A stretch of DNA of 64,000 bases from Reticulitermes speratus (GCA_021186555.1 JAJKFL010000330.1:32159944-32223943); one strand, 5' to 3'; positions 1 to 13,491 are shown, counted from the stretch's first letter. Notes: generated by a model not told the origin, from the sequence alone. A program made the numbers and translations.

Positions 1-565
1 CCCTATTATTATGGTAATACTTTTGTTTTTACATTCCACATCGCTGTATTTCTGTTGTAAGGTCTTCATATATTTTATAATTTTCTCAGTTCTTCTGATC
101 ACATTTCTGTCTCCTGAAATAGCAACAACTATAAACATAGATGTTCCTTTTCCATATCATAGAATATATGTCTGGTTTATATAATATTATTATATATTAT
201 TATTATATATCATCTTCTTCTTCATTCTTCGCTACATCTCACATCTGTTACAAATAGGTTTGATTGACGAACGGAAGCTGCAGTAAGTGTCCAACAATAA
301 TCACACACACACTGTGATGCTGACAAGACTGTGTTTCGTACTGCATTAAACTGCACTCAAGAATATAGAAAACAAACACTCTTTCTATACATAATGATAG
401 ATTTTTTTGGGGGGGTAACATCATCCCTTGTATTTGTTTAATCACTGTTGTTTATTGATCTCCGATTAATACAGCACTATAAATGATGTATATTCACTTA
501 TTCATCACAATCACTGCGACGTGTTTCGGCATGTGTTAAAATTATATAAAACGTAAGAAATGCTG
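1..565. other. No gene recognised
   Basis: AT-rich DNA with short TTA/TAT runs near 180-210 and a run of G near 409-415. The short reading frame at 248-445 has no recognisable motif or composition bias, and I assign nothing here. Confidence 0.6.
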
Positions 566-1557
566 TACAGGGTGGGCGAGAAGTCACCGTACACCCAGAC
601 AATACGCACCTCAGACTCAATTTAAGTTTACACAGCACAGCACAGCACAGCACGCACTACAATGTAAAATGGTAGTTTGGCAACAGTGACCAAGATAGTG
701 CGTACGTGATTCGCCGCACACCACATGAAGAAAGACTTGAATGTGAGGCCGTAACGCCCAACTTTCGTGAATGAACTGTCGGATGCCGACATGGATCGGC
801 GCTATGAATCATGCCGTGCTCTGCTGGACACATTCTCAAATGCTGTATCCCGATCAAAGGTTCTTTTCAGTGATGAATGTGCCATCTATCGCAGTGGCGC
901 GACAGACATGTGGTGATTCTGGTCAAAGGAGAATCCCAATTTCACGCAGGAGCTAGAACATAATCCACCGTATGTGATGACATGGGCGGGTATGACATCA
1001 GATTATCTGATTGGACCTTACTTTTCGATGGACCGGTGAATGCGGCATCTTATTCGGCAATGCTGGAGACGTGGCTCATACCTCAGCTCAGAGACAGAGG
1101 ACTGTGGATGACGTGTGGCTGCAGCACGATGGGGCACCCGCACACTTCGCTCTTTCTGTGCGCGATGTTTTGAACGAACATTTTCCAGGCCGATGGATTG
1201 GCCGTGGCTCACCAACATCTCCGGCACCATTGCCATGGCCACCACGTAGTCCTGACCTTACCACCCCAGACAATTCGTTGTGGGGTATTATCAAGGGAAG
1301 AGTGGCTGCGTGTCGCTACAACACCAACGAAGATTTGGGCAGAGCTGTGGAAGACGCCTTTCGCACAATTACTCTACAAATGCTCCGACGTATGTCACAG
1401 AGGACATGGAGGCGCATCCGTTTGTGTGTCCAGCATCAAGGTGCACATACGGATCCACTGGACATGTAACCAAGACGTACGTAAGTGATTCAAATTAATT
1501 ATGATTGATTATGATTGCATACTGGTTGGTGTACGGTGACGTCTCGCCCACCCTGTA
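566..1557 (+). mobile_element. Tc1/mariner-superfamily DNA transposon, 992 bp, degenerate
   Basis: The ends are 30-bp terminal inverted repeats (566-595 and 1528-1557) beginning TACAGGGTGGGCGAG, with one mismatch between arms. Each arm begins with TA, the target dinucleotide duplicated by IS630/Tc1/mariner elements. The interior encodes a broken DDE transposase (separate entry). The element is shorter than an autonomous copy because the N-terminal DNA-binding part of the transposase is missing, so it is an internally deleted, inactive copy. The superfamily rests on TIR, TA and protein motifs; the exact family name was not determined. Confidence 0.9.
755..1469 (+). pseudogene. DDE transposase remnant (IS630/Tc1/mariner type)
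   Basis: Conceptual translation needs at least two frame changes and one read-through. The first part reads through ELSDADMDRRY and the first catalytic block FSDECAIYRS, then meets a stop after ATDMW. The second part continues FFDGPVNAAS to RDRG. The third, an open stretch ending at 1469, holds the second catalytic Asp in VWLQHDGAPAHF and the third in PPRSPDLTTPDNSLWG, ending QGAHTDPLDM. I count 46 residues between the second and third Asp, against 34 in classical mariner. The helix-turn-helix N-terminus is absent. It lies entirely between the two TIRs. It cannot make an active enzyme. Confidence 0.85.
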
Positions 1558-1685
1558 GAGGCCTCTCCTGTACAATTAAAACACAAGTTTATAATTTTGT
1601 TATTATGCCAAATAGTGGGATAATGAAATGTGTATCAGTAAAATTGTTAAAAGAAACAGATTACAGTGTACTTCTTCTTCTGGTC

Positions 1686-2085
1686 GGCGCTACAGCCCAT
1701 GTAGGGCCTCGGCCTTCTTGACCACATGCCTCCATTCCTCTCGGTCCTCAGCCTTCCTTGTCCATCCTTTGACTCCTAGCTTTCTGAGGTCCTCCTCTAA
1801 GTCATCTAGCCATCTTTTCCTGGGTCTACCTCTTCTCCTTCTCCCATCAGGTTTTCCTAAAAAAAACTTCCTTAACACTCCTTGTTTCCGGCATTCTCTG
1901 GACATGACCTGCCCACCTTATTCTCCCCTTCTTAATTGTCACAACTATATCTGGTTGTTTGAACAATTCTTATCTCTATATTGTCCTCATTCTCCAACCA
2001 TCTTTATCGTTCGTTGCTCCAAATATCTTTCTTAAAATTTTCCTTTCCCATCTTGGGAATACTCTAAGCAACCTTCTTTCAAGCA
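1686..2085 (-). mobile_element. LINE 3' fragment (non-LTR retrotransposon), minus strand
   Basis: The minus strand has an open frame (1905-1690) carrying the basic block RRRRGRPRKRWLDD followed by WTRKAEDREEWRHVV and ALHGL. This arrangement is the C-terminal tail of reverse-transcriptase polyproteins in several insect LINE clades (RTE/CR1-like). Upstream (1906-2085) similar but frame-broken sequence continues. No reverse transcriptase core remains, as expected for a 5'-truncated LINE copy. The clade is an inference. Confidence 0.7.
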
Positions 2086-2286
2086 GTCATAAAAGTAGAT
2101 TTAATTTCATATAAAAGTACGGCCATTTTGTAAACAGTGTTCTTCTCCTGCCCTCCTTTCTCAGGGATTCATTGCGCAGATTTCCGGGGAACCCCCTGCA
2201 TCACTGTATGCAAGTTGTTATATCTACATTTCCTCAGCGAAAGCTCTTCTTACACTCGTCCTCAAATAAGTAACATCTAATAATAA

Positions 2287-2668
2287 CTGGTCGCCCTCGG
2301 TGACTAGTGGTTAGCGTGCTCGCCACTGGACCCAAGGTTCGCGGGTTCAATCCCGGCCGAGGTCGATGGATTTTTAAGGGTGATAAAAATCCGTAGCACA
2401 ACTTCCTTCGGAGGGGAAGTAAAGCCGTCGGTCCCATTTCGTAGATTTACGGCATGTAAAAGAATAGAAATGTTTCGTAAGCTAACTTCAGCGGCCATTT
2501 CTCACCCAAGTCTCCTGATTGACTGCTAGAGGGCTCTGGAAGTCATATCAGGATGAGTAGAACTTGTGCAGTCAGTGGACTGGTCACTGCACACTTCCAG
2601 ACCAAGAAACCTCTGAAAGGAGGCCATATGCTCCGCAAGGAGTGACAGGAGAAAAACTAACTAAAAAA
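2287..2668 (+). mobile_element. SINE-C (tRNA-derived), with 10-bp target duplication
   Basis: The head (about 2290-2370) is tRNA-like, with a Pol III A box around GTGGTTAGCGTG and B box GGTTCAATCCC. The body holds the conserved block CTTCCTTCGGAGGGGAAGT. It is flanked by CTAATAATAA at 2277-2286 and 2669-2678, a target-site duplication. The same family occurs at 20630-21052 (+) and 42462-42665 (-). Confidence 0.8.
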
Positions 2669-2679
2669 CTAATAATAAT

Positions 2680-3039
2680 CGAGGAAGAAACTGAACACAG
2701 CAACCTGAATGCCTTTCACACAACTGGCGTGGATTTTCTCGGCCCCATACTTGCCATGCTGTCTACTGAATAACTATCAAGAGAAAAATGGGCAACGTGA
2801 CCACTACTTTCGGGAAAAGATTAATTAAATCCAGAAAACTGTAAACAAATTTTCTTGCTTCCATCGCTCAGTTATTGTATCACCCGTAGCTCAAGAGGAA
2901 TGGGAATTTCACACTGTGGAGAATATCTTTTGGACGGCCACAGGAAATGCAGACTGACGATACCATCTTTAAGAAGGCAGTGTTTCGACCGCACCACGCA
3001 CTTGGATGATTTTACTAAATGGCTTTGATTTTCTTATTT
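2680..3039. other. Left flank of the satellite; no gene
   Basis: No coding signal. A recognisable but corrupted version of 2790-3235 reappears after the poly-T tract (about 4490-4861), which matters for judging assembly quality. Confidence 0.5.
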
Positions 3040-3235
3040 CAAGTGTAATAAAGTCTTAAAACATTCAAAACATCAAGTGGTCAGTCTAACACAACTGTGT
3101 TTAATATTCAAACGCCACATGTTTCGGTCTAGAGATCGACAACCATCAGGCTATAATACATAGTCATTAAAAAGCAGGTAAAAATGTAATATACATCATG
3201 ACGAAGTAGCTTCTGAATAAAGACCACAGTTGTGT
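3040..3235 (-). mobile_element. Degenerate hammerhead-bearing foldback unit
   Basis: Reading the minus strand, 3160-3119 gives a decayed hammerhead-like motif (CTGATGG, then GACCGAAACATGTGG), and short inverted arms around ACACAACTGTGT / ACCACAGTTGTGT lie on either side. The core has lost A9 and part of stem II, so no activity is expected. The 91-bp satellite begins directly at its right edge. Confidence 0.5.
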
Positions 3236-4464
<1,229 letters not shown>

Positions 4465-4861
4465 CGGTGCCTCTATAATAGAGGTCTAAAGAAAAATTGT
4501 TTCAACGTACCTCTTCGGAAAAATTAATTATAATCCAGATTAACTGTAAACTAATATTTCGTTGGTTCCATCGCTAGATTTATTGTATCACCCTTCTAAG
4601 GAATGGAAAATGTATTAATTCCTTTTACGGCCCTAAAAATTTGATGCGTCCATCTATTAGAATGCATTGTTTCACCGTCACCACCTTGATGTTTACAAAA
4701 TTGCTTTAGATTCTACTTTCAGTTACTAGCCTCTTAAATATTATGTGGTCCAGTACTAACACAATTTTGTTTCAACGCCACCTTTTCGATCTAGAATAAA
4801 ATTAGATTACATAGTCCATAAATACAGGTAACTCAATATATTGAGAGAGCTCTGACAAAGA
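4465..4861. repeat. Garbled hybrid of satellite and left-flank sequence
   Basis: This stretch aligns loosely in the same order with the unique left flank 2790-3235 (shared TTCCATCGCT, TTGTATCACCC, GGAATGG, TTTACAAAATT-like words) and also with the satellite monomer (TTTCAACGCCACC, CTAGAATAAAATTAG). After it the array restarts with the same three CTCGTG-type monomers as at 3236. It reads like a noisy second copy of the array's left boundary. Confidence 0.6.
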
Positions 4862-7800
4862 CAAATTGTGTTTCACGTCACCTTCTCGTGCCTAGAATAT
4901 TGACTTAGTCCCTAGATTACGGTGCCTCCTAATATTTGTGGGTCCTCAGTATGAAATTTGTTTCACGTCACCCTTCTCGTGCCTAGAATATTGACTTAGT
5001 CCCTAGATTACGGTGCCTCCTAATATTTGTGGGTCCTCAGTATGAAATTTGTTTCACGTCACCCTTCTCGTGCCTAGAATATTGACTTAGTCCCTAGATT
5101 ACGGTGCCTCCTAATATTTGTGGTCCTCAGTATGAAATTTGTTTCACGTCACCTTTCTGATGCCTAGAAAATTGATTTAGTCCCTAGATTACGGTGCCTC
5201 CTAATATTTGTGGGTCCTCAGTATGAAATTTGTTTCACGTCACCTTTCTGATGCCTAGAAAATTGATTTAGTCCCTAGATTACGGTGCCTCCTAATATTT
5301 GTTGGTCCTCAGTATGAAATTTGTTTCACGTCACCTTTCTGATGCCTAAAAATTGATTTAGTCCCTAGATTACGGTGCCTCCTAATATTTGTGGGTCCTC
5401 AGTATGAAATTTGTTTCACGTCACCTTCTGATGCCTAGAAAATTGATTTAGTCCCTAGATTACGGTGCCTCCTAATATTTGTGGTCCTCAGTATGAAATT
5501 TGTTTCACGTCACCTTTCTGATGCCTAGAAAATTGATTTAGTCCCTAGATTACGGTGCCTCCTAATATTTGTTGGTCCTCAGTATGAAATTTGTTTCACG
5601 TCACCTTTCTGATGCCTAGAAATTGATTTAGTCCCTAGATTACGGTGCCTCCTAATATTTGTGGGTCCTCAGTATGAAATTTGTTTCACGTCACCTTTCG
5701 ATGCCTAGAAAATTGATTTAGTCCCTAGATTACGGTGCCTCCTAATATTTGTGGGTCCTCAGTATGAAATTTGTTTCACGTCACCTTTCTGATGCCTAGA
5801 AAATTGATTTAGTCCCTAGATTACGGTGCCTCCTAATATTTGTGGGTCCTCAGTATGAAATTGTTTCACGTCACCTTTCTGATGCCTAGAAAATTGATTT
5901 AGTCCCTAGATTACGGTGCCTCCTAATATTTGTTGGTCCTCAGTATGAAATTTGTTTCACGTCACCTTTCTGATGCCTAGAAAATTGATTTAGTCCCTAG
6001 ATTACGGTGCCTCCTAATATTTGTGGGTCCTCAGTATGAAATTTGTTTCACGTCACCTTTCTGATGCCTAGAAAATTGATTTAGTCCCTAGATTACGGTG
6101 CCTCCTAATATTTGTTGGTCCTCAGTATGAAATTTGTTTCACGTCACCTTCTGATGCCTAGAAAATTGATTTAGTCCCTAGATTACGGTGCCTCCTAATA
6201 TTTGTTGGTCCTCAGTATGAAATTTGTTTCACGTCACCTTTCTGATGCCTAGAAAATTGATTTAGTCCCTAGATTACGGTGCCTCCTAATATTTGTGGGT
6301 CCTCAGTATGAAATTTGTTTCACGTCACCTTTCTGATGCCTAGAAAATTGATTTAGTCCCTAGATTACGGTGCCTCCTAATATTTGTGGGTTCTCAGTAT
6401 GAAATTTGTTTCACGTCACCCTTCTGTTGCCTAGAAAATTGATTTAGTCCCTAGATTACGGTGCCTCCTAATATTTGTGGGTCCTCAGTATGAAATTTGT
6501 TTCACGTCACCTTTCTGATGCCTAGAAAATTGATTTAGTCCCTAGATTACGGTGCCTCCTAATATTTGTGGGTTCTCAGTATGAAATTTTTTCACGTCAC
6601 CCTTCTGATGCCTAGAAAATTGATTTAGTCCCTAGATTACGTGCCTCCTAATATTTGTGGGTCCTCAGTATGAAATTTGTTTCACGTCACCTTTCTGATG
6701 CCTAGAAAATTGATTTAGTCCCTAGATTACGGTGCCTCCTAATATTTGTGGGTTCTCAGTATGAAATTTGTTTCACGTCACCTTTCTGATGCCTAGAAAA
6801 TTGATTTAGTCCCTAGATTACGGTGCCTTCTAATATTTTGTGGGTCCTCAGTATGAAATTTGTTCACGTCACCCTTCTGATGCCTAGAAAATTGATTTAG
6901 TCCCTAGATTACGGTGCCTCCTAATATTTGTGGGTCCTCAGTATGAAATTTGTTTCACGTCACACTTCTGATGCCTAAAAAATTGATTTAGTCCCTAGAT
7001 TACGGTGCCTCCTAATATTTGTGGGTCCTCAGTATGAAATTTGTTTCACGTCACCTTTCTGATGCCTAGAAAATTGATTTAGGCCCTAGATTACGGTGCC
7101 TCCTAATATTTGTGGGTCCTCAGTATGAAATTTGTTTCACGTCACCTTTCTGATGCCTAGAATATTCACTTAGTCCCTAGATTACGGTGCCTCCTAATAT
7201 TTGGGGTCCTCAGTATGAAATTTGTTTCACGTCACCCTTCTGATGCCTAAAAAATTGATTTAGTCCCTAGATTACGGTGCCTCCTAATATTTGTGGTCCT
7301 CAGTATGAAATTTGTTTCACGTCACCTTTCTGATGCCTAGAAAATTGATTTAGTCCCTAGATTACGGTGCCTCCTAATATTTGTGGGTCCTCAGTATGAA
7401 ATTTGTTTCACGTCACCTTTCTGATGCCTAGAAAATTGATTTAGTCCCTAGATTACGGTGCCTCCTAATATTTGTGGGTCCTCAGTATGAAATTTGTTTC
7501 ACGTCACCTTCTGATGCCTAAAAAATTGATTTAGTCCCTAGATTACGGTGCCTCCTAATATTTGTGGGTCCTCAGTATGAAATTTGTTTCACGTCACCTT
7601 CTGATGCCTAGAAAATTGATTTAGTCCCTAGATTACGGTGCCTCCTAATATTTGTGGGTCCTCAGTATGAAATTTGTTTCACGTCACCTTTCTGATGCCT
7701 AGAAAATTGATTTAGTCCCTAGATTACGGTGCCTCCTAATATTTGTGGGTCCTCAGTATGAAATTTGTTTCACGTCACCCTTCTGATGCCTAAAAATTGA

Positions 7801-10800
7801 TTTAGTCCCTAGATTACGGTGCCTCCTAATATTTGTGGGTCCTCAGTATGAAATTTGTTTCACGTCACCCTTTCTGATGCCTAGAAAATTGATTTAGTCC
7901 CTAGATTACGGTGCCTCCTAATATTTGTGGGTCCTCAGTATGAAATTTGTTTCACGTCACCCTTCTGATGCCTAGAAAATTGATTTAGTCCCTAGATTAC
8001 GGTGCCTCCTAATATTTGTGGGTCCTCAGTATGAAATTTGTTTCACGTCACCCTTCTCGTGCCTAGAATATTGACTTAGTCCCTAGATTACGGTGCCTCC
8101 TAATATTTGTGGGTCCTCAGTATGAAATTTGTTTCACGTCACCCTTCTCGTGCCTAGAATATTGACTTAGTCCCTAGATTACGGTGCCTCCTAATATTTG
8201 TGGGTCCTCAGTATGAAATTTGTTTCACGTCACCCTTCTGATGCCTAGAAAATTGACTTTAGTCCCTAGATTACGGTGCCTCCTAATATTTGTGGTCCTC
8301 AGTATGAAATTTGTTTCACGTCACCTTCTGATGCCTAGAAATATTGATTTAGTCCCTAGATTACGGTGCCTCCTAATATTTGTTGGTCCTCAGTATGAAA
8401 TTTGTTTCACGTCACCTTCTGATGCCTAGAAAATTGATTTAGTCCCTAGATTACGGTGCCTCCTAATATTTGTGGGTCCTCAGTATGAAATTTGTTTCAC
8501 GTCACCCTTCTGATGCCTAAAAATTGATTTAGTCCCTAGATTACGGTGCCTCCTAATATTTGTGGGTCCTCAGTATGAAATTTGTTTCACGTCACCTTTC
8601 TGATGCCTAGAAAATTGATTTAGTCCCTAGATTACGGTGCCTCCTAATATTTGTGGGTCCTCAGTATGAAATTTGTTTCACGTCACCTTCTGATGCCTAG
8701 AAAATTGATTTAGTCCCTAGATTACGGTGCCTCCTAATATTTGTGGGTCCTCAGTATGAAATTTGTTTCACGTCACCTTTCTGATGCCTAGAAAATTGAT
8801 TTAGTCCCTAGATTACGGTGCCTCCTAATATTTGTGGGTCCTCAGTATGAAATTTGTTTCACGTCACCTTCTGATGCCTAGAAAATTGATTTAGTCCCTA
8901 GATTACGGTGCCTCCTAATATTTTGGGTCCTCAGTATGAAATTTGTTTCACGTCACCTTTCTGATGCCTAGAAAATTGATTTAGTCCCTAGATTACGGTG
9001 CCTCCTAATATTTGTGGGTCCTCAGTATGAAATTTGTTTCACGTCACCCTTCTGATGCCTAAAATTGAAGAAAATTGATTTAGCCCTAGATTACGGTGCC
9101 TCCTAATATTTGTGGGTCCTCAGTATGAAATTTGTTTCACGTCACCCTTCTGATGCCTAGAAATTGATTAGTCCCTAGATTACGGTGCCTCCTAATATTT
9201 GTGGGTCCTCAGTATGAAATTTGTTTCACGTCACCCTTCTCGTGCCTAGAAATTGACTTAGTCCCTAGATTACGGTGCCTCCTAATATTTGTGGGTCCTC
9301 AGTATGAAATTGTTTCACGTCACCTTCGTGCCTAGAAATTGATTAGTCCCTAGATTACGGTGCCTCCTAATATTTGTTGGTCCTCAGTATGAATTTGTTT
9401 CACGTCACCTTCTGATGCCTAGAATAAATTGACTTAGTCCCTAGATTACGGTGCCTCCTAATATTTGTTGGTCCTCAGTATGAAATTTGTTTCACGTCAC
9501 CCCTTTCTGATGCCTAGAAAATTGATTTAGTCCCTAGATTACGGTGCCTCCTAATATTTTGTGGTCCTCAGTATGAAATTTGTTTCACGTCACCTTTCTG
9601 ATGCCTAGAAAATTGATTTAGTCCCTAGATTACGGTGCCTCCTAATATTTGTGGGTTCTCAGTATGAAATTTGTTTCACGTCACCCTTCTGATGCCTAGA
9701 AAATTGATTTAGTCCCTAGATTACGGTGCCTCCTAATATTTGTGGGTCCTCAGTATGAAATTTGTTTCACGTCACCTTTCTGATGCCTAGAAAATTGATT
9801 TAGTCCCTAGATTACGGTGCCTCCTAATATTTGTGGGTCCTCAGTATGAAATTTGTTTCACGTCACCCTTCTGATGCCTAGAAAATTGATTTAGTCCCTA
9901 GATTACGGTGCCTCCTAATATTTGTGGGTCCTCAGTATGAAATTTGTTTCACGTCACCTTTCTGATGCCTAGAAAATTGATTTAGTCCCTAGATTACGGT
10001 GCCTCCTAATATTTGTGGGTCTCAGTATGAAATTTGTTTCACGTCACCCTTCTGATGCCTAGAAAATTGATTTAGTCCCTAGATTACGGTGCCTCCTAAT
10101 ATTTGTGGGTCCTCAGTATGAAATTTGTTTCACGTCACCTTTCTGATGCCTAGAAAATTGATTTAGTCCCTAGATTACGGTGCCTCCTAATATTTGTGGG
10201 TCCTCAGTATGAAATTTGTTTCACGTCACCTTTCTGATGCCTAGAAAATTGATTTAGTCCCTAGATTACGGTGCCTCCTAATATTTGTGGGTCCTCAGTA
10301 TGAAATTGTTTCACGTCACCTTCTGATGCCTAGAAAATTGATTTAGTCCCTAGATTACGGTGCCTCCTAATAAATTTGTGGGTCCTCAGTATGAAATTTG
10401 TTTCACGTCACCCTTCTGATGCCTAAAAAATTGATTTAGTCCCTAGATTACGGTGCCTCCTAATATTTGTGGGTCCTCAGTATGAAATTTGTTTCACGTC
10501 ACCTTTCTGATGCCTAGAAAATTGATTTAGGCCCTAGATTACGGTGCCTCCTAATATTTGTGGGTCCTCAGTATGAAATTTGTTTCACGTCACCTTTCTG
10601 ATGCCTAGAATATTCACTTAGTCCCTAGATTACGGTGCCTCCTAATATTTGTGGGTCCTCAGTATGAAATTTGTTTCACGTCACCCTTCTGATGCCTAAA
10701 AAATTGATTTAGTCCCTAGATTACGGTGCCTCCTAATATTTGTGGGTCCTCAGTATGAAATTTGTTTCACGTCACCTTTCTGATGCCTAGAAAATTGATT

Positions 10801-11175
10801 TAGTCCCTAGATTACGGTGCCTCCTAATATTTGTGGGTCCTCAGTATGAAATTTGTTTCACGTCACCTTTCTGATGCCTAGAAAATTGATTTAGTCCCTA
10901 GATTACGGTGCCTCCTAATATTTGTGGGTCCTCAGTATGAAATTTGTTTCACGTCACCCTTCTGATGCCTAAAAATTGATTTAGTCCCTAGATTACGGTG
11001 CCTCCTAATATTTGTGGGTCCTCAGTAATGAAATTTGTTTCACGTCACCTTTCTGATGCCTAGAAAATTGATTTAGGCCCTAGATTACGGTGCCTCCTAA
11101 TATTTGTGGGTCCTCAGTATGAAATTTGTTTCACGTCACCCTTCTGATGCCTAGAAAATTGATGTCCCTAGATTT
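4862..11175 (+). repeat. 91-bp satellite array, main block
   Basis: About 70 copies of the 91-bp monomer, same orientation as the first block. Variant monomers recur in order: AGGCCC in place of AGTCCC at 7081 and 10529, and AATATTCACT at 7161 and 10609, both 3448 bp apart, showing a higher-order duplication of about 38 monomers. CTCGTG variants recur near 4880-5100, 8050-8160 and 9240-9330. The array ends in a partial monomer at about 11175. It is non-coding. Confidence 0.95.
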
Positions 11176-11499
11176 TTTAAAAATCTGTGTACCCCTGTAC
11201 TACTAGCATACAAACACTGGATTTCATTCTGTCTGTGAAGATATTATTATTTGGCACCTAATCTTCTAATCCAACCAGCCGTGCCAAAATACCTAGGCGT
11301 GGATCGCATGTAGGCCTGTCCGCGCACGGCTTGGCACTGCGCTGTTTCCTGACCTGGCAATGTGTAAAGGCGAATCACACTGACACAACTTCCAACTACC
11401 ACAAGTACTTTATAAAGATTTTGGACGGGTACCGTAGCCATCACGAAAGTAGAAACTCAGTTCAAATCGTAGCTGTCTGAAATCTAAACCCGGCCGACA
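11176..11499. other. No gene recognised
   Basis: Right flank of the satellite. The minus-strand reading frame at 11247-11444 has no recognisable motif. Confidence 0.5.
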
Positions 11500-11765
11500 A
11501 GACGATGGACAAGTTAACGGACTGGCCGGTCGGGGATCAAACACCGTGGGGTAGCAAGATTTCCCGGACCTATCCCGGCCAACCCAGTCTCCTGTACAAT
11601 GGATTACCGGGTCTCATTCTCGGGAATAAAGCGGCCGGGACGTGGCACTGACCACCCACCCCCTTCTAGCGCCAAGGTTGAGTATGGATAGAGCTATACA
11701 TCTACCTCCCCTCTGGGTCTTCATGGCGTGTTACGGGGACGACCTTTACCTTCACCATTCTATTT
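11500..11765 (+). mobile_element. SINE-A copy
   Basis: It contains the SINE-A body blocks in order: AAGCGGCCGGGACGTGGCA, TCTAGCGCCAAGGTT, a short inverted block around AGAGCTATAC...CTCC, and CTTCATGGCGTG. The tRNA-like head is weak (GGGGATCAAACACCG). This family is the commonest SINE in the window. Confidence 0.7.
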
Positions 11766-12195
11766 TGGGCGCCTTGCCGTCACTACAGGCTCAAACCACA
11801 AGCACTTTCTTCTAGTCTTTCATCGCTTACTTTCAATCTTCATTTCGAAGAGAAAATGACTTAATTTGTTTCGTCGCCGCACCTTTTCCCATCTACATTT
11901 TACTATGTTGTGCTTTTGCTAGCGGCTTATTCCCAAGCAGCGTGGTCTGGACCTTCCCCATTCCTCCCGCAATGTGAATTTTGAGTAATTTGAACTTGCT
12001 GCAGCATACATCTTTGTTACCAGCAGGCAAACATCGCGGTTGTCAGTCACTAATCTTACTCAGGAGGCAAGAACAAAAGCTTTCTCTCTACTTAATTAAG
12101 CAACATGTCCTGAAGAATGAGTGGACGTACAGCTCCACACATTAACTTCTGCACTGCATGGACATGGGTGGTGAGCTACACGCCGCCAGTCACCT
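11766..12195. other. No gene recognised
   Basis: Intergenic or intronic sequence with no supported feature. It is followed by a run of 14 C at about 12199-12212. Confidence 0.5.
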
Positions 12196-12212
12196 ACCCC
12201 CCCCCCCCCCCG

Positions 12213-12350
12213 GTAGACTGGGTGGGCCCCAAAGTCGGTCTGAAAGCTTTGGAGAAGACAGAAAATCTCTTGACCCTATCGGGACTCGAACTCCAATTCC
12301 TGGGTCGTTGAGCCCTTAGTCACTATACCGACTGATATATCAGCGTGCTG
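12213..12350 (-). mobile_element. SINE-A fragment (tRNA-like end)
   Basis: Minus strand: a Pol III head, SACTATACCGACTGA complement and a B-box-like GAACTCC/GGACTCG region, followed by the block whose plus-strand form is GGTGGGCCCCAAAGTCGGT. It is truncated in the body. Confidence 0.6.
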
Positions 12351-12689
12351 GGTTCAAATCTCGGCCACGAGTCATAACGTATTTTCCTAACAGCAAATGT
12401 ATATCAACCCAAGTCTGCCTCAACCATTTCCTTCAGCGTTCTTTCCAGTTCACTGTAAATTAATTACCCCATCACTGATAGTCACAATGCCAGACGTACT
12501 AATGACGTCATTAAATAAATCACAACTAAATCAGGAAGGTAATAATGTTCTAATTTCAAAATAATCGCACGTCTGTTGGTTAACATCTGTATTATATTGA
12601 TATTTTGATCATTTAATTTTGTAATGTACCGTTTACCAAGTACAACTGACGACGATACGTTTTAGCATCATACGCTCCTTTGTATCAGC

Positions 12690-12740
12690 AGTCTCCCTGA
12701 GGATGGCCATTAATATTAGCCGAAACATGTCGTAGAAGTA
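12690..12740 (+). ncRNA. Hammerhead-like motif, core intact, stem I decayed
   Basis: CTGAGGA at 12697-12703 is followed by T, a stem II GGC/GCC at the base with a long loop, then GAAACATGTC. The core residues and the palindromic ACATGT of stem III are present, but the sequence before the core (GTCTCC) no longer pairs well with that after the cleavage position. It is probably a relic. Confidence 0.5.
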
Positions 12741-12799
12741 ATAAAATATGTTAACCAACACATCGCCCCAGTTTTGTAAAAAGGGGCTAACTGCAACTT

Positions 12800-12962
12800 T
12801 GATACAATGGGTACCGGATCATTCCCGGTGGTAAAGCGGCCGGGGCGTGGCGTTGACAACCCACCCCCATCTAGCGCCGAGGTTAAAGAAAGAGTAGAGC
12901 TATAACTCTACTCCCCCTCTGGGCCTTCATGGCCTGTTCTAAGGGTGAACTTTACCTTTACG
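12800..12962 (+). mobile_element. SINE-A, 3' body
   Basis: Good match to the body consensus: GGTACCGGATCATTCCC, AAGCGGCCGGGGCGTGGCG, TCTAGCGCCGAGGTTAAAG, GGCCTTCATGGCCTG and the TTTACCTTTAC end. The tRNA head is absent. Confidence 0.8.
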
Positions 12963-13015
12963 TCACCTGCAACTTTGAGCTAAATTGAGTTACGTGTAGG
13001 GAATCATTCAACTAA

Positions 13016-13185
13016 TGGTCCTGTAACTAACTGCATGGAGCAGAGTGCTTCTTGAGAAGCTAGCAGGTCGTCAGCTAGTCAAGAAATTCCCCGCGTTTTA
13101 TGGAACCTGAAGGTTCATTACCGCACTCACAACAGCCCGCCATCTGTCCCTATCAATGGTCCTCTATGATATGTAAAAAGATGAA
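13016..13185 (-). mobile_element. LINE 3' end (GTTA-tail family)
   Basis: Complement of the tail seen on the plus strand at 43900-44030 and 51720-51840: CTTGAGAAGCTAGCAGG, GTCAAGAAATTCC and TTATGGAACCTGAAGGTTC. Only the last residues of the coding region and the 3' UTR remain. Confidence 0.7.
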
Positions 13186-13347
13186 CTCCATCTTCAGGAA
13201 TAACCACATGTGGGAGATATCATGCCTCTCAAAGCAACTGTCATATGCAAAACGGGGCCAACATCTTGCTTCTCCTGTAAAATTGGTATTTTGTGGGTTG
13301 TCCCCTTTTAAAAAACAGGGGCGACATGTGCAATTAGTTGGAAATAT

Positions 13348-13444
13348 TTTTTTTTACGTTGTCTTCATCATGCATCTTGACATTAATTTTCAGTTTTTTT
13401 TTAAACCAACGAATGCATTCGTTGGTTTAAAAAAAAACTGAAAA
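13348..13444 (-). mobile_element. Minimal foldback retroposon, family 1, with 13-bp target duplication
   Basis: On the minus strand this is a perfect palindrome centred on ACCAACGAATGCATTCGTTGGT, followed by the family 1 tail CAAGATGCATGATG...GT and a run of A. The unit is flanked by TAGTTGGAAATAT at 13335-13347 and 13445-13457. The hammerhead pair found in longer units is deleted, leaving arms, tail and poly(A). The TSD and A-tail argue for RNA-mediated insertion. Confidence 0.75.
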
Positions 13445-13449
13445 TAGTT

Positions 13450-13460
13450 GGAAATATATA

Positions 13461-13491
<31 letters not shown>

